Assembly: GCA_025174535.1 (NCBI GenBank)
Contig: JALBUN010000011.1
Span: 558,001-622,000, forward strand
DNA: 64,000 bases
Reading direction: 5' to 3'
DNA from: Cantharellus purpuraceus
Taxonomy: Eukaryota > Basidiomycota > Agaricomycetes > Cantharellales > Hydnaceae
Below are positions 12,661 through 23,970 of the stretch, piece by piece. The stretch's first letter is position 1, and each line of letters begins with the position of its first letter. Both the position numbers and the translations under genes were made by a program. The notes under the pieces were generated by a model, which had not been told where the DNA came from, did not search any database, and was given only the letters and a program-made list of their open reading frames with translations.

Positions 12661-14635
12661 TTACGTCTTCCATAACCGCTTCCCTTTCAAAATCCAGGCC
12701 ACCACTGAAATTCCGAAAGCGTATAGCGAGAGTATCACCATAGCTTCGGTATCCGATATATACATAGTCCGAACCGTCAAGTTCACCAATCCAGTGGCAA
12801 TATTCGCCTGGAGGACGTCAAAACACACTACATAACAAGATAAAATCAATATATACGTACCAGGAGGAACAGCGGTAGTCCGTTCAAGTTGATTGCTTCG
12901 AGTAACATAGCTGCTTTCTGCGGAGGTTGTGAGCCAGAAATCAGTGGATCTGGTGGTGGCTCTGATTGACCGGTTGAAGCAGGGAATAAGGGATTGGACA
13001 AAGAACGTGAGGGCTGCTTTTCGGGTGATCGATGAAAGACATAGGTATCAAAGGCGAAGTAATATGTGATGAATGTCACGTTGTATGCCGCCACCCATAA
13101 AATATATGGAGCGTTGGCCTAAACAGGTGTATGGTTTTATCAGTTTCCAAAATGTGAGAGAAATCAGCAACAAGCACACAAGCCGTCGTGACACTCCTCC
13201 ACTAACTCCATTCATGTACACAAGAGCAAACGTACTCCACCACGCGTTGACAAGAACCATCAGTTTGGTCAATATCTCGATATCCAGTTTAGGGCGTGAT
13301 TCAGAAAGGTTGACAAGGCCGGCAGCATCATGGCTATTATGTCGAATACGAGATTGCGAAATTCCGACGAAAAGTATGGTTCCTGTCGAAAGTCCAAGCA
13401 CATGGATGGCGAGGTAACCTAGTCGCATAACAATCAGACCATATCCCTCTACATGATGGCGATAACAGCTTTACCGGTCAATGAAACTAGCCCTTCCTTA
13501 TTTTGCGCTATGATACTGGCTCGAGGAGCGTTCAAGGTCCATTCTTGCAAGGACGTATTCGAAAGTAAAAGTTGATGCACTCAAACATGTGCTATAGAAG
13601 TTAGTTTGTCGTAGAAGATATAAAAGACTCACAAAGGGCGATTCCCATACCCACAGCAAATATAGGTAAACGTATAAATATGGGGTGTAAAAGGACTTGA
13701 AGAGGTGGCAATATTGCCAATGTGATGAAGAAGTTCCAGTGGGTCCCGTACTCGCTCACATGTTCCTATGCATTACGTTGAGGTTGAGAAGCGTTCGTGA
13801 ATTCGGTCAACGTACAGGGTACTCCGTACCCTTTACAATAATCACACGGAGGAGACCAAGAAAGGTCACTGGAAGCATTTTCCGTGATACCTTCATCAGT
13901 TTGCGAAGCAGCGGTGCAGAAAGGTGGGATGGATTCTTGAGCAGAGGGATGGCAGACACGACTCCTTGAGAAAAGACGAAGGAACCGACTCCCAGATCCA
14001 TCTATGGTATGGGGGGCTAACTGTTCAGAAGACACCAGCCATGTCCGAGAATACTCACGAGTGACATCCCAAACGTTTCGCATTTGGCAAGGGACCTGGG
14101 AAATACGGGAAAATCTACGGCAAGAATAGAAAGGAAAGTCATAAGAAGCATTTGCGCCCGATATGCTGTTAGCCCGGAAATCGGGGTCACGATGACACCT
14201 TGTGGAGGCATAGCTTTGTTATCTGGGTGTGTTTTCTTAGACATATCTGTAGACGAGTGATTTGATGATGTAGATAAAGACGGAGGGGATTTTTGTGAGC
14301 GAGAACGAATCATCAAAAGGCATGTAGGAACGACCAGGATGGCATCGAGAAGGAGAGGTTGATTCGCAAATATAGTCATGGACAGCAAGAGGGGAACAAC
14401 CAGTATAATAAAGTCTGTGAGAAAGTTTTGGCCATTGTATTGAGGAAATCGAGATTGCAGAGCTGAATGTAACGCTATCGAGCACTACAAAATGGCAGCG
14501 TAAGGGCAAGAACAAAAGATGAACAGAATGTTGATTGACCAGAGCAACAGAGGATATTAGAAAGATATGTGCAACCGTAGAACCAGATTGGTGTGAGACA
14601 AACGCCTCTTTAGAGCTCTTGTAGTCGTCTTGCAT
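12661..14635 (-). CDS. GWT1: GPI-anchor inositol acyltransferase Gwt1/PIG-W
   Basis: Eight exons (14540-14635, 14059-14484, 13816-14001, 13633-13765, 13475-13579, 13180-13418, 12861-13118, 12661-12807) give 529 residues, the usual family length. It begins [18 protein letters not shown], like other fungal Gwt1 proteins. It then has many hydrophobic segments typical of this multi-pass ER protein ([43 protein letters not shown]). The blocks EYGTHWNFF and [13 protein letters not shown] are family hallmarks. The enzyme acylates the inositol of glucosaminyl-PI, an early step in making GPI anchors for cell-wall proteins. The first intron has an unusual GTCAAT donor, and the fourth carries a perfect AACTAAC branch site. 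It shares a very short upstream region with the BTB gene on the other strand. Confidence 0.95.
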
Positions 14636-14701
14636 CTCTGCAGATAGAATAGTTCAGAATAGTGGCAGATATTTTCGAGTCGTGACACTAAAATTAGGAA
14701 G
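14636..14701. promoter_or_regulatory. Compact divergent promoter between GWT1 and the BTB gene
   Basis: Only 66 bases separate the two divergent start codons (14635 and 14702). If the BTB protein starts instead at its next in-frame ATG, near 14786, the gap is about 150 bases. Confidence 0.5.
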
Positions 14702-15805
14702 ATGGTCACACATCACGATTGCAATAGCGATCTCCAACTCTTGAATGCAGGGCCTCACTTCATTTCAGTAACATCCGCAAGTATGATACCAAAGGAGGAG
14801 CCTTCTACAACGGATCCTCTTAGCGATAATTCAGAGTGGACTCGACATCCCGAACTGTACATGGATGATGGGAGCGTAGTTCTATTGGCAGAAAACACCG
14901 TCTTTCGCGTGTATCTGAAATGGCTTGCGAAAAAATCCGAGGTTTTCTCTCAGCTCGCCTCTTTTGATAACGTCCAACCTCCTGATTCTGAGATGTACGA
15001 CGGTTGTCCGTTGATCCGCCTCTCAGACACAGCTAAAGATCTCGCACATTTCCTAATAGGTATGGACGGTTGCAGCCGGTGAGCCAACATTTGTAGTAGC
15101 CTGAACAGATATGTCTAATATAACATCAGGTATTTCTCATCCAACAAGCCCACGCCTTTTCCTGCCGTCGCTGGTGTTCTTCGCATGGCAAGCAAATACA
15201 TGGTTGCGCCGCTCCATGAAAAGGCTATCGAACACCTTTGTCGAATATATCCCACGAAATTTGAGGACATGCAACCCGATCACAAACGACTACGTAACGA
15301 AATCTTTGGCTCTGCCTCCGATGCTCCAGAACATCCCATCCTTCTTGTCAACCTTGTGCGATCTTGCCAGGTCACCAAGCTTCTCCCATGGGCATATTAC
15401 TCTGTCATACGATGGTCATTTCGTGACATGATTGATGGCCATACACTATCGGATGGTTCTGTCGCTCGCCTGTCTAACGACGACATGAAAATTTGTCTCT
15501 TGGGCTTCGATACGCTCCTGACAATCCAACATTCAAACATCAAACACGTCTTCCATGGCCCAGTTACCAAATGTTCCAGCTGGTCGTCATGTTCTGATGG
15601 CATCACTGATGCCTACACACGTGCGCTGGACGAGCACGGGACTGGTCTCGTTGCACCACTGGGTCCTCTGCGTCGTAAAGTTAATGCGTGTGACCGTTGC
15701 GTCTCCAACATCAAGCGGCTAGATGTGGAGAAGCGTGAAGAAGTATGGGAACAATTACCAAGCATCTTTGGCTTGCCAACATGGACAAAGCTTTATTCGT
15801 CGTAG
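14702..15805 (+). CDS. BTB/POZ domain protein
   Basis: Two exons (14702-15078, 15130-15805) join through a 51-nt intron (GTGAGC...CATCAG) to give 350 residues. After a 50-residue leader comes RHPELYMDDGSVVLLAENTVF, the usual opening of BTB domains in mushroom-forming fungi. It continues across the splice (DGCSRYFSSNKPTPF, VLRMASKYMV). The rest (RDMIDGHTLSD, RKVNACDRCVSN) is typical of this large, mostly uncharacterised family. BTB domains mediate dimerisation and cullin-3 adaptor contacts; which applies here is not visible. The start may be the Met at about residue 29, which would lengthen the shared promoter with GWT1. The gene converges on IRE1, 136 bases away. Confidence 0.88.
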
Positions 15806-15941
15806 ACGTCCAGCAAAAATAAAGCTGCTGTACCCTAATCTGTTGTATTCCTATCTTAACACTCAACAGCTTCCAGTTGTCTAAGATACAATTACACAGT
15901 CAATCACACACAATAGATTAATTTAAGATGATGCAAGGATA

Positions 15942-18900
15942 TCATGGGTCAGCGAGTTCAAAATACGATCGAAACATAGATTCATGTGCAAGCCCGCAAC
16001 GCCAAATTACGCCATGGACATGGAGAAAAAGACCAGGGAATCGTCGGGTAAAATAAGCTAGGAACCCTTCCGGTAATGGCCCTAGGTGTCGTTTGACATG
16101 GTCAGGCAAATCCTGATAGTGGTGTTTCTGCGTATGCCACGAGATGGATTAGTAAATGAGAACGCAGAATGCTCTACACGACATACTTTGTTTCTTAATG
16201 CTCTGAGAAGGTCTTGCACGGACCGCCCGTCGTACTTCCTGAATTTGCCCAAGTTCTCCACGAGGACTCTGTCAAGACGACTATGCCAATCATTTCCCAC
16301 TACATCGAATGCTCCCTTCTCCAGGGTGACAAGTGACATTTCCCGAGGATCTCGACACATTACCTCGAACCGATCGGAAGCATCCTGGAGAAAGTTTAAT
16401 CGACGTCCAGGTGTCCAGAAGAATGGATGGATTAGACATGTAGTCGTATCTGGTCTGGAAATAAAGATGCGTCATAGATGCGTCATGAATGATGGGAGTC
16501 ATGGGCGACAACATTTACACTCACCGCGCTTTGGCATCTTGGTCCAACATTGTCGAAATGAGATGAGCGGCCTCCGAACCTTCTTCCTCGAATTGCTCCA
16601 ACCCTCCCAAGTCCATGCGGCCCTTAAAAATGTTTCCTTCTCTCTCGAACCGATCTCCAAACGGATGCGACCCGCTCGTCAATGTATAATAGAACAAGCA
16701 CCCCAACGCGAAAACATCCACAGACTTGGTCAATCTTGTGGGCTTTCCACCCGTGGATGACGATGAGTGGGCGCTAACTGTGCTTCCTCGAGACGAAATA
16801 TCATCCGGGTCCATGGGTTGCTCGTCAAGCTTCACCTCGCCTCGCAAGATCTCGGGTGCACGCCATCCCACGGTACCAGCAGCCATTGCCCCGCTCACAG
16901 TGGGCAAAAAGCTTGTCTGATCCACATCGAGCTTCTTGCAGAGCCCAAAGTCCGAGATAAGCATCCGATGCTGTGCATTTTTCGGCTGCGATACAAGAAT
17001 ATTTTGAGGCTTAATGTCCCGGTGGACGATCTTGAGCATGTGCAAATGCCGCAAACCCGCCGTCACCTGCGAAAGGGCACGCTTTGGGTCAAAAACACTT
17101 GCAATGGAAGAGAACTCGTTTGGGCGTTCGATGATGTCCGCAAGAGACGCGGGACATAGCTCTAGAGCGATGTATAAAAAGCCTTCCTTGGACTCTTTGT
17201 AAAAGTATCGTATGACGTTTGGGTGGTCATCAGACTCCTGAAGGAGTTCAACTTCGCGTGCGGCGATGGTCACAAAGTCTTGTAAAAGCCGCTTTACAGC
17301 AACTGCGCGACCCTGCAGAGACCCTTCGTAAACAACGGTTCCGTGAGACCCAAAACCTACTCAGGAGTATCAGTATAGATCTTGCCATGCTAGAAATACC
17401 TCGCACCTAACACGGTATCAGAGACCATAAGGGTGGATGGTGACAATGGGACAGGCACTGGCGTGACAGATGTCAGAGTGGGAAGGGGTGGCTCTTCAGG
17501 GACGTTCCTCGCCACCACATCGTCTTCAACTTGCTCCACCCCCGGCCCCATACCCTCAGCCTTCTTCTTCTTTCCCCGTTTTCTCCGCCTGGGTCCCTTC
17601 CGCCGCGGTACGTCCAATGGACCCTCTTTTTCGCTCTCATCTACATCCTCAGGCTCACCAACAAATTCCTCTTGAGGCGGCTGCAAATGGTCAGCCGGCT
17701 CCTCGGGTTTGGGTGTCGACGGTATTGGATCGGGCTTCTGTGGGGCTACTACCTCGATAACAGGCGAATCGGTAATGGGTGGTGACGAAGAAGGCACTGG
17801 GGTAAAATCTGCCACGGATTTCTCCATCTCAGCTGCAATTTCCCTCGGCAATATGAAAGGCTGGATTGAGGGTAACTTTTGACGGTTTCCTATGATATAC
17901 CTGGCAAAGGCAACAAGCAACGTTGCTGCAAAACCAATGACTCCCCACTTTCCTAGTTGAGATTCGTCGTAAGTCGGTCGTTCCTCTTCAACAGTATCAC
18001 CACTTGTCCGCGATTCATTCGTGTCGCCATCTGAACTAGAACTTTCTGGATGTATTCTGTGGTCGAATGAGACTCGTTCTTCAAGTAATCCGGGGATATT
18101 GGGCACAGCATCGAGCAGTGGTGGTGGATACCATTGCGAGTTCGGCTCGACCTTTCGTGACCCTATAAGGCACTGTATTCCATCACATACATGTGATATA
18201 GATATATCGCCCTCCGGAATTGTCATGTGGGGGGGGTCTTCGTCGAAGACCACCAGCGGAAAATTTGTGTGATCCATGGCGTAAAGAGATTCGCCCACAA
18301 GACCTACGTAAGTGACTTTGGGAAGATTGTGTGTTGCTTGAGATGGCTTAGACGGACTGTGAGGAAACATATGCTCAAGGCGAGGCCGTGGTTGTAGCAG
18401 AGCGAGTGGATTAGAACGGGAAGAGGACATGACGATGTCAAAAACAGCCACACTGCGAGTATATAGCTCAACTATTCCATAATATTTATGGAAATTGATG
18501 TCACGCACATCGGTTGCTTGAATTTTTGGATCCAAATAGGCATGCCATCATAATCGCTGGGTTGTGAGGCGTCGGGAGCTTGGGTCTGAAAGGCAAATAA
18601 ATGGCCATTGGGGAGCGATTGGATATAAAGGTCATCCGGAGTGCGGTTCCATTTCGATTGTTTGTCTCGGTCTATGTTATTCGGACCATAGGAGGAGTAA
18701 AATAGATCCTGCACTACCCCTTGTAGGGAATGAACGCGAACATGATAGTCTTCGGCACGTCAAAGAGGAATCCTCGACCCATAGCTACAGACACGCACCT
18801 GTACGACCAATGTAAATCTCGGGGCCTTGCAATTTGTGTTTAGGGGGCTTTGCTCCGTCCAACTCGTCCAAGTCTATTTCCTCCGCAGACGTCTCCTGAT

Positions 18901-19516
18901 AGCCCCAGAAGCATTCCTTATCGGCATTCACTGTGCCTTTCACTTTCCCGGTGTCAAGTTCGATGGCCATCATACTTGTTTCTTTCCTCCCAACAAACAC
19001 ACGGTGCTCGTCTCCTGGAAAACTGAATGGCGACATTTCGACAAGTTGCTGCATAGAAAATGACAGGCGTTGAAGCGGGTCAGATGGTGCTGCCATAGGA
19101 GGAAGGATGTAAATATCTCCTGACTGAGGCTCGATGATGAAGAATTCCCGGTCTGAATCATACGCAGAATGTTGTGTGCGTACGAGGGAGTCGAAAGTCG
19201 CTGGTGAAGGTTGTGATGACTCGGGGTCATCGGACATGGACCACAGCATCTGTCCAGTCGTTCTATTTAGTCCATGGAGCTTCCCATCAACTGAGGCAAG
19301 AACGACCACATCTAGAAGGTCAAGGCCGTTGCTGGGGGGGTCCAACGATTTCACGTCCTTGCCAGGTGGTGAAACGAGGTACTCTGCCGGTGGGTAATCA
19401 TGTCTCTTGTCGTATCTATGAGTTGAAAGGGAGGGAACTTTGTTCGATGTAAGTTCTGCATGGATGCAAACCAGCAAGGTAGTCAAGAAGAGTAGGATTG
19501 GTATAGTCGGGGTCAT
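15942..19516 (-). CDS. IRE1: ER stress sensor kinase/endoribonuclease Ire1
   Basis: Six exons (18799-19516, 18509-18749, 17407-18452, 16525-17356, 16187-16454, 15942-16127) give 1096 residues. The order is signal peptide (MTPTIPILLFLTTLLVCIHA), lumenal beta-propeller domain with YIGRTDYHVRVHS, one membrane segment (WGVIGFAATLLVAFARYII), a basic linker rich in KR, kinase, then RNase. Kinase motifs are intact: GFGSHGTV loop, VAVKRL lysine, HRDIKPQN, DFGLCKK, WRAPEIL. The RNase has KYDG and ALRNKKHHYQDLP, holding the Tyr, Arg, Asn and His expected for catalysis. The kinase carries a Ser-rich insert after the APE motif. The protein senses unfolded proteins and splices the mRNA of a bZIP factor in the unfolded protein response. 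Confidence 0.97.
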
Positions 19517-20394
19517 AGTGTAGAACAGTTGAACATATCTTCTGAGAGACCTGGCGGTCTCTCACTTCAATGGAGCACTAGATTTGAGTTTCAGTACGTG
19601 GCTGGAGGTTGGAGGCAGTACTGAGGGCTCATATACATTGACGCTCACCAGCGCCCGGGCCCTGGCCCTGCGGGCGCCTGCACTCCGACACATTGGACTG
19701 TCGACAGCTGCCAGAACTGTTGTTAGGCTAGCTTGACTCCACTTGATGTTGAAAAAGTGTAACCTCTCTGCTCATACGACTGTGAGAACGTCTCACCGTC
19801 CAGTAGCAGCCATTCTACGGTTTACTAACAGAGCCAATTTCACGAATGATATATCAAAACTCAGCTCCCCACTGTATAATTGAGGTTGTAAGGGTATTAA
19901 TGTAAATGGAGAAAATCGCGTTGATAAACTTTTTCTGAAATTTGATTCACGAAATTAGCCAGATTTGTAGGTATTTTTCTTCCCTTCCTTGAGCGGTTTT
20001 TGCGCTCTCATCTGCCATTAGACCCGTGAAAACGTCCATCACCTTCGTATCGGCTGAATAGTGCTCATTTCTGTTGATTCTTCATCCAATGATAGCACTC
20101 TGCTGCTGGTTGGCAGTCGAGTATGAATGGTTATCGGGCGAACAAACGGAGGATCGACACTGCTCACAGCACGAGACACCAGAGGATATAATTCATCCCT
20201 TACATAGTTGAGAAAGGGTCGACTTATGAGGCAGGGTGGGAATACGGTGCTCGGGTGGACCATACATGCAGAACAGATATACGTAAGATACTGCAGCTAA
20301 GTTGTAGTAGAGACTTCAGTCAAAGTATTGCCTTTCTTCGAGGGATATACTCACGTATACCAACCACTTGGATTACGACTTGCCTCCGTTTTGT
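19517..20394. other. Intergenic, no gene seen
   Basis: This holds the IRE1 promoter side and the ADE8 3' flank. A GC-rich patch lies at about 19648-19680. A 74-codon frame at 20039-20263 (minus) has no recognisable motif and is not called. Confidence 0.45.
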
Positions 20395-21135
20395 CTATGA
20401 TGTGTCGTCTAGAGGTGCTTGTAGCTCCAGTATTTTCTTTGTGGCTTCTACGATGATTGCCCATTCCGTCTCATGCAATCTCTTCTCAAAATCTTCTTGC
20501 GCCTCGCCGTCATGAAACTCAATCTCTTGAACGACAATTGGTTCGCCCCGGTCTACTTCTTTGATGACTCGATGGACCATGACCCCAGTTTTAGTTATCT
20601 CTCCGCGTTGAAAGGCATCGTAGGCACGTTGCAGTGCATTGGCGCCATCAAAGGTCCCAGGAAGAGCGGGATGGAGATTAATAACGGGAATTGCGCGGGA
20701 AGCAGTCTCTTGCCCTGGTGCATCTCCTTTCTTCCCCTCCATGATATCCAGAAATATCTCTCCAAGGACATGCATCCAGCCAGCCAAAACTACTACGTCT
20801 GGCTGTTCCCGCCGTACACGCCAAGCGACAGCTTCATCATAATCGTCCCTTGTTGAACCATTACCATGAGCTTTGAGATATGTTTGAAGTGCGAGGTACG
20901 CAGTGGGAATTGGAGGGGACGTCTGTGCTGCACGAGTCAATCCGTATGCAGCTTTACGATTAGAGAAAACTAAGGCTATTTGAGCATGTGGAAGTGCGTT
21001 AGAGGTGCAGGCATCGATTAAGGCCTGTAGGTTAGTTCCTGATTAGAATGTGAAAATTTGATAAATCAACGCAGTAAGTGAACTAGAAAAACCTGATCCC
21101 GATATGAGAACAACCAATCGACGCTGCCGGGGCAT
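20395..21135 (-). CDS. ADE8: Phosphoribosylglycinamide formyltransferase
   Basis: Two exons (21093-21135, 20395-21038) with a 54-nt intron give 228 residues, normal for the PurN/Ade8 family. The N-terminus MPRQRRLVVLISGSGTNLQ is the substrate phosphate-binding start of the fold. The active site is intact: INLHPALPGTFDG gives Asn and His, and GVMVHRVIKEVDRGEPI carries the catalytic Asp. The enzyme transfers a formyl group from 10-formyl-tetrahydrofolate to glycinamide ribonucleotide, the third step of purine synthesis, in the cytosol. It lies 355 bases from PNP1 on the same strand, and its cofactor pathway is served by FOL1 elsewhere in the window. Confidence 0.96.
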
Positions 21136-21490
21136 AAGATAATAAGAGTGAGCAACTGGGCGCTTGACTGGGCGTACGACGTAAAATGTGGACCAATATG
21201 GACGTGACTGTTTTGTATAGTGTTGGGCATCTAAGTATATATAACCTTCAAACTCGAAGACGGCACCCTCTGGATTCCATATTAGACGGTCAGTAAGTAT
21301 GGATGCTTCATGGTTATCGGTTCCACGTATATAAGTGACAGGCCGGCTGAATTCGAAGATGCCACGAAAGAGTAAGCATACAAAAACATTCCTATGGAAG
21401 ACACTACCCTACACCATCCAAAATCCCCGTTGTCGCCCTCTAACAGATTGGTGAGCGTTTGATGGGGAATGGGCTCTTCAATGAAGCACC

Positions 21491-22724
21491 TCATTCTGAT
21501 CGAACGAGTGCCACGATCCTCTCCACCAAATCCCTCATCACATCCGCTTTCTGTCGGCCTACTTGCAGAACTTCCTCATGGGATACGACAGCGTCAGCGA
21601 CATCACCGTCCGGTCGGCCCGCGAGCTGCAAAGAACCATAAAGGACAATCGATTTGAGTATTGGGCTGCTGCTGGAACCAATTCGTACAGACCTCCGCTT
21701 CGACTTCCTCTCTTACACTGCGGTAACTTTGGGGGATGACAACAGCATTAGTGACTAAACTGAGAACAGCGATCTCAACCCCCATCTCCCTGGCAGCCAG
21801 AACCTCAGGTATCGTGCTCATGCCGACGACATCCGCACCAGCTGCGCGCAAGAAACGACCCTCTGCAGGGGTCTCATACGTTGGTCCTGAAACCCACGCA
21901 TAAGTACCTTCAGAAAGTGCATCTCGGGGTAATCCAAGTTGATGTGCAGCCAGAAAGGCAAGCTTGCGAAGGCTACGGGAATAAGCATTAGAGAGCGGGA
22001 GAAAACGTGGAAGGGAAAGATCAGTTTGTTGGCCAAGGAGTGGGTTGAGACCAGTAAGATTGGGAAGCGCGATATGGTCTTGAATAACCACGACTAATAT
22101 TAGAGAAGTTACTTTACTTCGAGATGCTTGGGAATTCAAAAAATGACACCACATACTCGTACCGACAGGTAGGTTTGGATTGAGCGATCCAGAGGCATTT
22201 GTAACTGGATAAGATTAGCAGGCGTCGTTGAGCAATAAATCCAGTAAAGTATCTCACTAAGAATATTCTTGACTCCAAGCTTAGCCATAACTCGAATCGG
22301 ATATACTACACTTGCTAATGTATGTCCTTCATAGGGGTGGAACTGGAATGTAATGTATTATGATTGAATATCCCTGAGTAAATGAAATGCTACGAGCTCT
22401 TCCAAGCATTGCTACCACTGGTACCCCATCGTCCTCTGGTCCGAGAAGTCCGAATGCAAGCTCACTCTTGTGTCCAGACACTGTAATAAGACATTTAACG
22501 TCCCAGAGAAACTGCTTCCTTGAGAACAGCTGGAACCTACCGGTGCTCTTGGCGAAACCAGGCAAAATATCGTAGCTAACCAACACTTTGCTCCGCATGC
22601 TGGAAGCTAGCGTGCTCAATCCCGAGCCACATACGATCCCGACGGTAGGGTGTAATAGTGAGTCCGGGACGTGTTCTCGTAGAGCATCAACCGTCGAAGC
22701 AAATGACAGTTGTTCTGAGGACAT
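21491..22724 (-). CDS. PNP1: Purine nucleoside phosphorylase
   Basis: Six exons (22541-22724, 22398-22480, 22258-22342, 22157-22204, 21693-22093, 21491-21625) give 311 residues, typical for trimeric PNP. Motifs include GIVCGSGLS (phosphate site), VSGHKSELAFG, LGRFHPYEGHT, TNASGSLNP, SGPTYETPAEGRF and VGMSTIPEVLAAREMG. The enzyme cleaves inosine or guanosine with phosphate to give base and ribose-1-phosphate. The second intron (22343-22397) must start with GC to keep LGRFHPYEGH intact, with the odd donor GCTCGT. The last intron uses GTCTGT. The true start is the ATG at 22724. Confidence 0.94.
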
Positions 22725-22908
22725 GGGCAAAAAAGTCGCGGCTACTTCGAGTCTGCCGGCGCTAATTGCACAACCAGACTATGTTGGTCAGGGGCTCTTG
22801 CTATTTCAGAGATGCATGAACTGACGATACATTCTCAGCTGCTCCGCCACAACAGGGAGATCTACATATAATACACAAATAAAATAATGCTAACACTTAG
22901 AGGGGAAA

Positions 22909-23650
22909 TCATCGAGCGAATGGAAAGAAAATAGCTAGACCATGCCTAGCTTTTGAATGAAAATAGAATGTTGTACATACGGCAAAGCCTTTGTCATTAA
23001 GTGTGATGCTTCGAAGCAATTCTCTCGCGAATCCAGTGATAGTCAAATGCCTCGTTCGAGCATGATACGTGGGATCGTACGTGTTTGTGATAGCTTGAAG
23101 ATTATCACCACGTATATGCGCCGGTTTGTGTATATTTTGAGCAAGTTCGTGAAAGAGATGTTGCCTCCAAAGAAGCTGCTTCCCAGCAGGAGTAAGTGCC
23201 ATATATTCGGCCTCGGTTGTGGAAAGTGCAACTGATCTAGATTGTTTTGGAGTTCCATGCAATAACACTGCCGGCATACATTATAACATAGATATCTTCG
23301 TCAAGTGAACAATTAAGGTATGCTCTCTTGATGTCCATCATATGGATATCCCAGTTATTTTGAATACCCAGTGCGAGAATGGTTCGTAAACTGTCGATTT
23401 TGACAACCGGGGATGTGACCCCCTAATCGTCAAGCTTCAAGTCCCCGTCGTTGTGTAAATCCCTGCGCGACGACTCGTGCCTTTCCGAATACAAAATCCC
23501 CCTGGGGATTGTAAACCGCATAGACCCAACGGCTGCCAATTGCATTACGATCTGGGGGCAAATCAGTTAATTCTCAGGTACTGCTGCGCTCAACTTCCAT
23601 AGCTTGTTTCCAAATTGGAAAATCATCTCGAATTTGCGCATCTCCATATG
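22909..23650 (-). pseudogene. Copia-type retrotransposon relic (reverse transcriptase and RNase H pieces)
   Basis: Reading on the minus strand from about 23650: WKQAMEVERSST then a stop; then, in another frame, NAIGSRWVYAVYNPQG and KARVVAQGFTQRRGLE, the opening of a Ty1/Copia reverse transcriptase. From 23277 to 22909 comes an RNase H end with SVALSTTEAEYMALTPAG, HIRGDN and HARTRHL. The catalytic reverse transcriptase core between these pieces is missing or scrambled, and several stops and frame changes intervene. No flanking repeats were found, so this is a dead internal fragment. Confidence 0.85.
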
Positions 23651-23970
23651 CATACGGCGGCACCGTAGGATCAATAACGTCGTTTGCATGAAGCGCGCGA
23701 TCCATGTGATCACCGTGCATGCGTCGGCAATCTGGCGCTGCAGATTGCGATATGCGGCGATTCGGAGTACTGCCTAGTCGTATACACAAGGGACATGTGA
23801 AAAGAAATGACATTGAGATACAGTCTGGTTCTAGTGGGACAAAACGGACTGATGATCGCAACACGAAGGAAAATACACATACAGAAGATGAGACGACAAC
23901 GACAGGAGCGATGATGGATATCTCGAAAAAACAACAACAAGAAGAGACACATACATCGAGGGAAAACATA

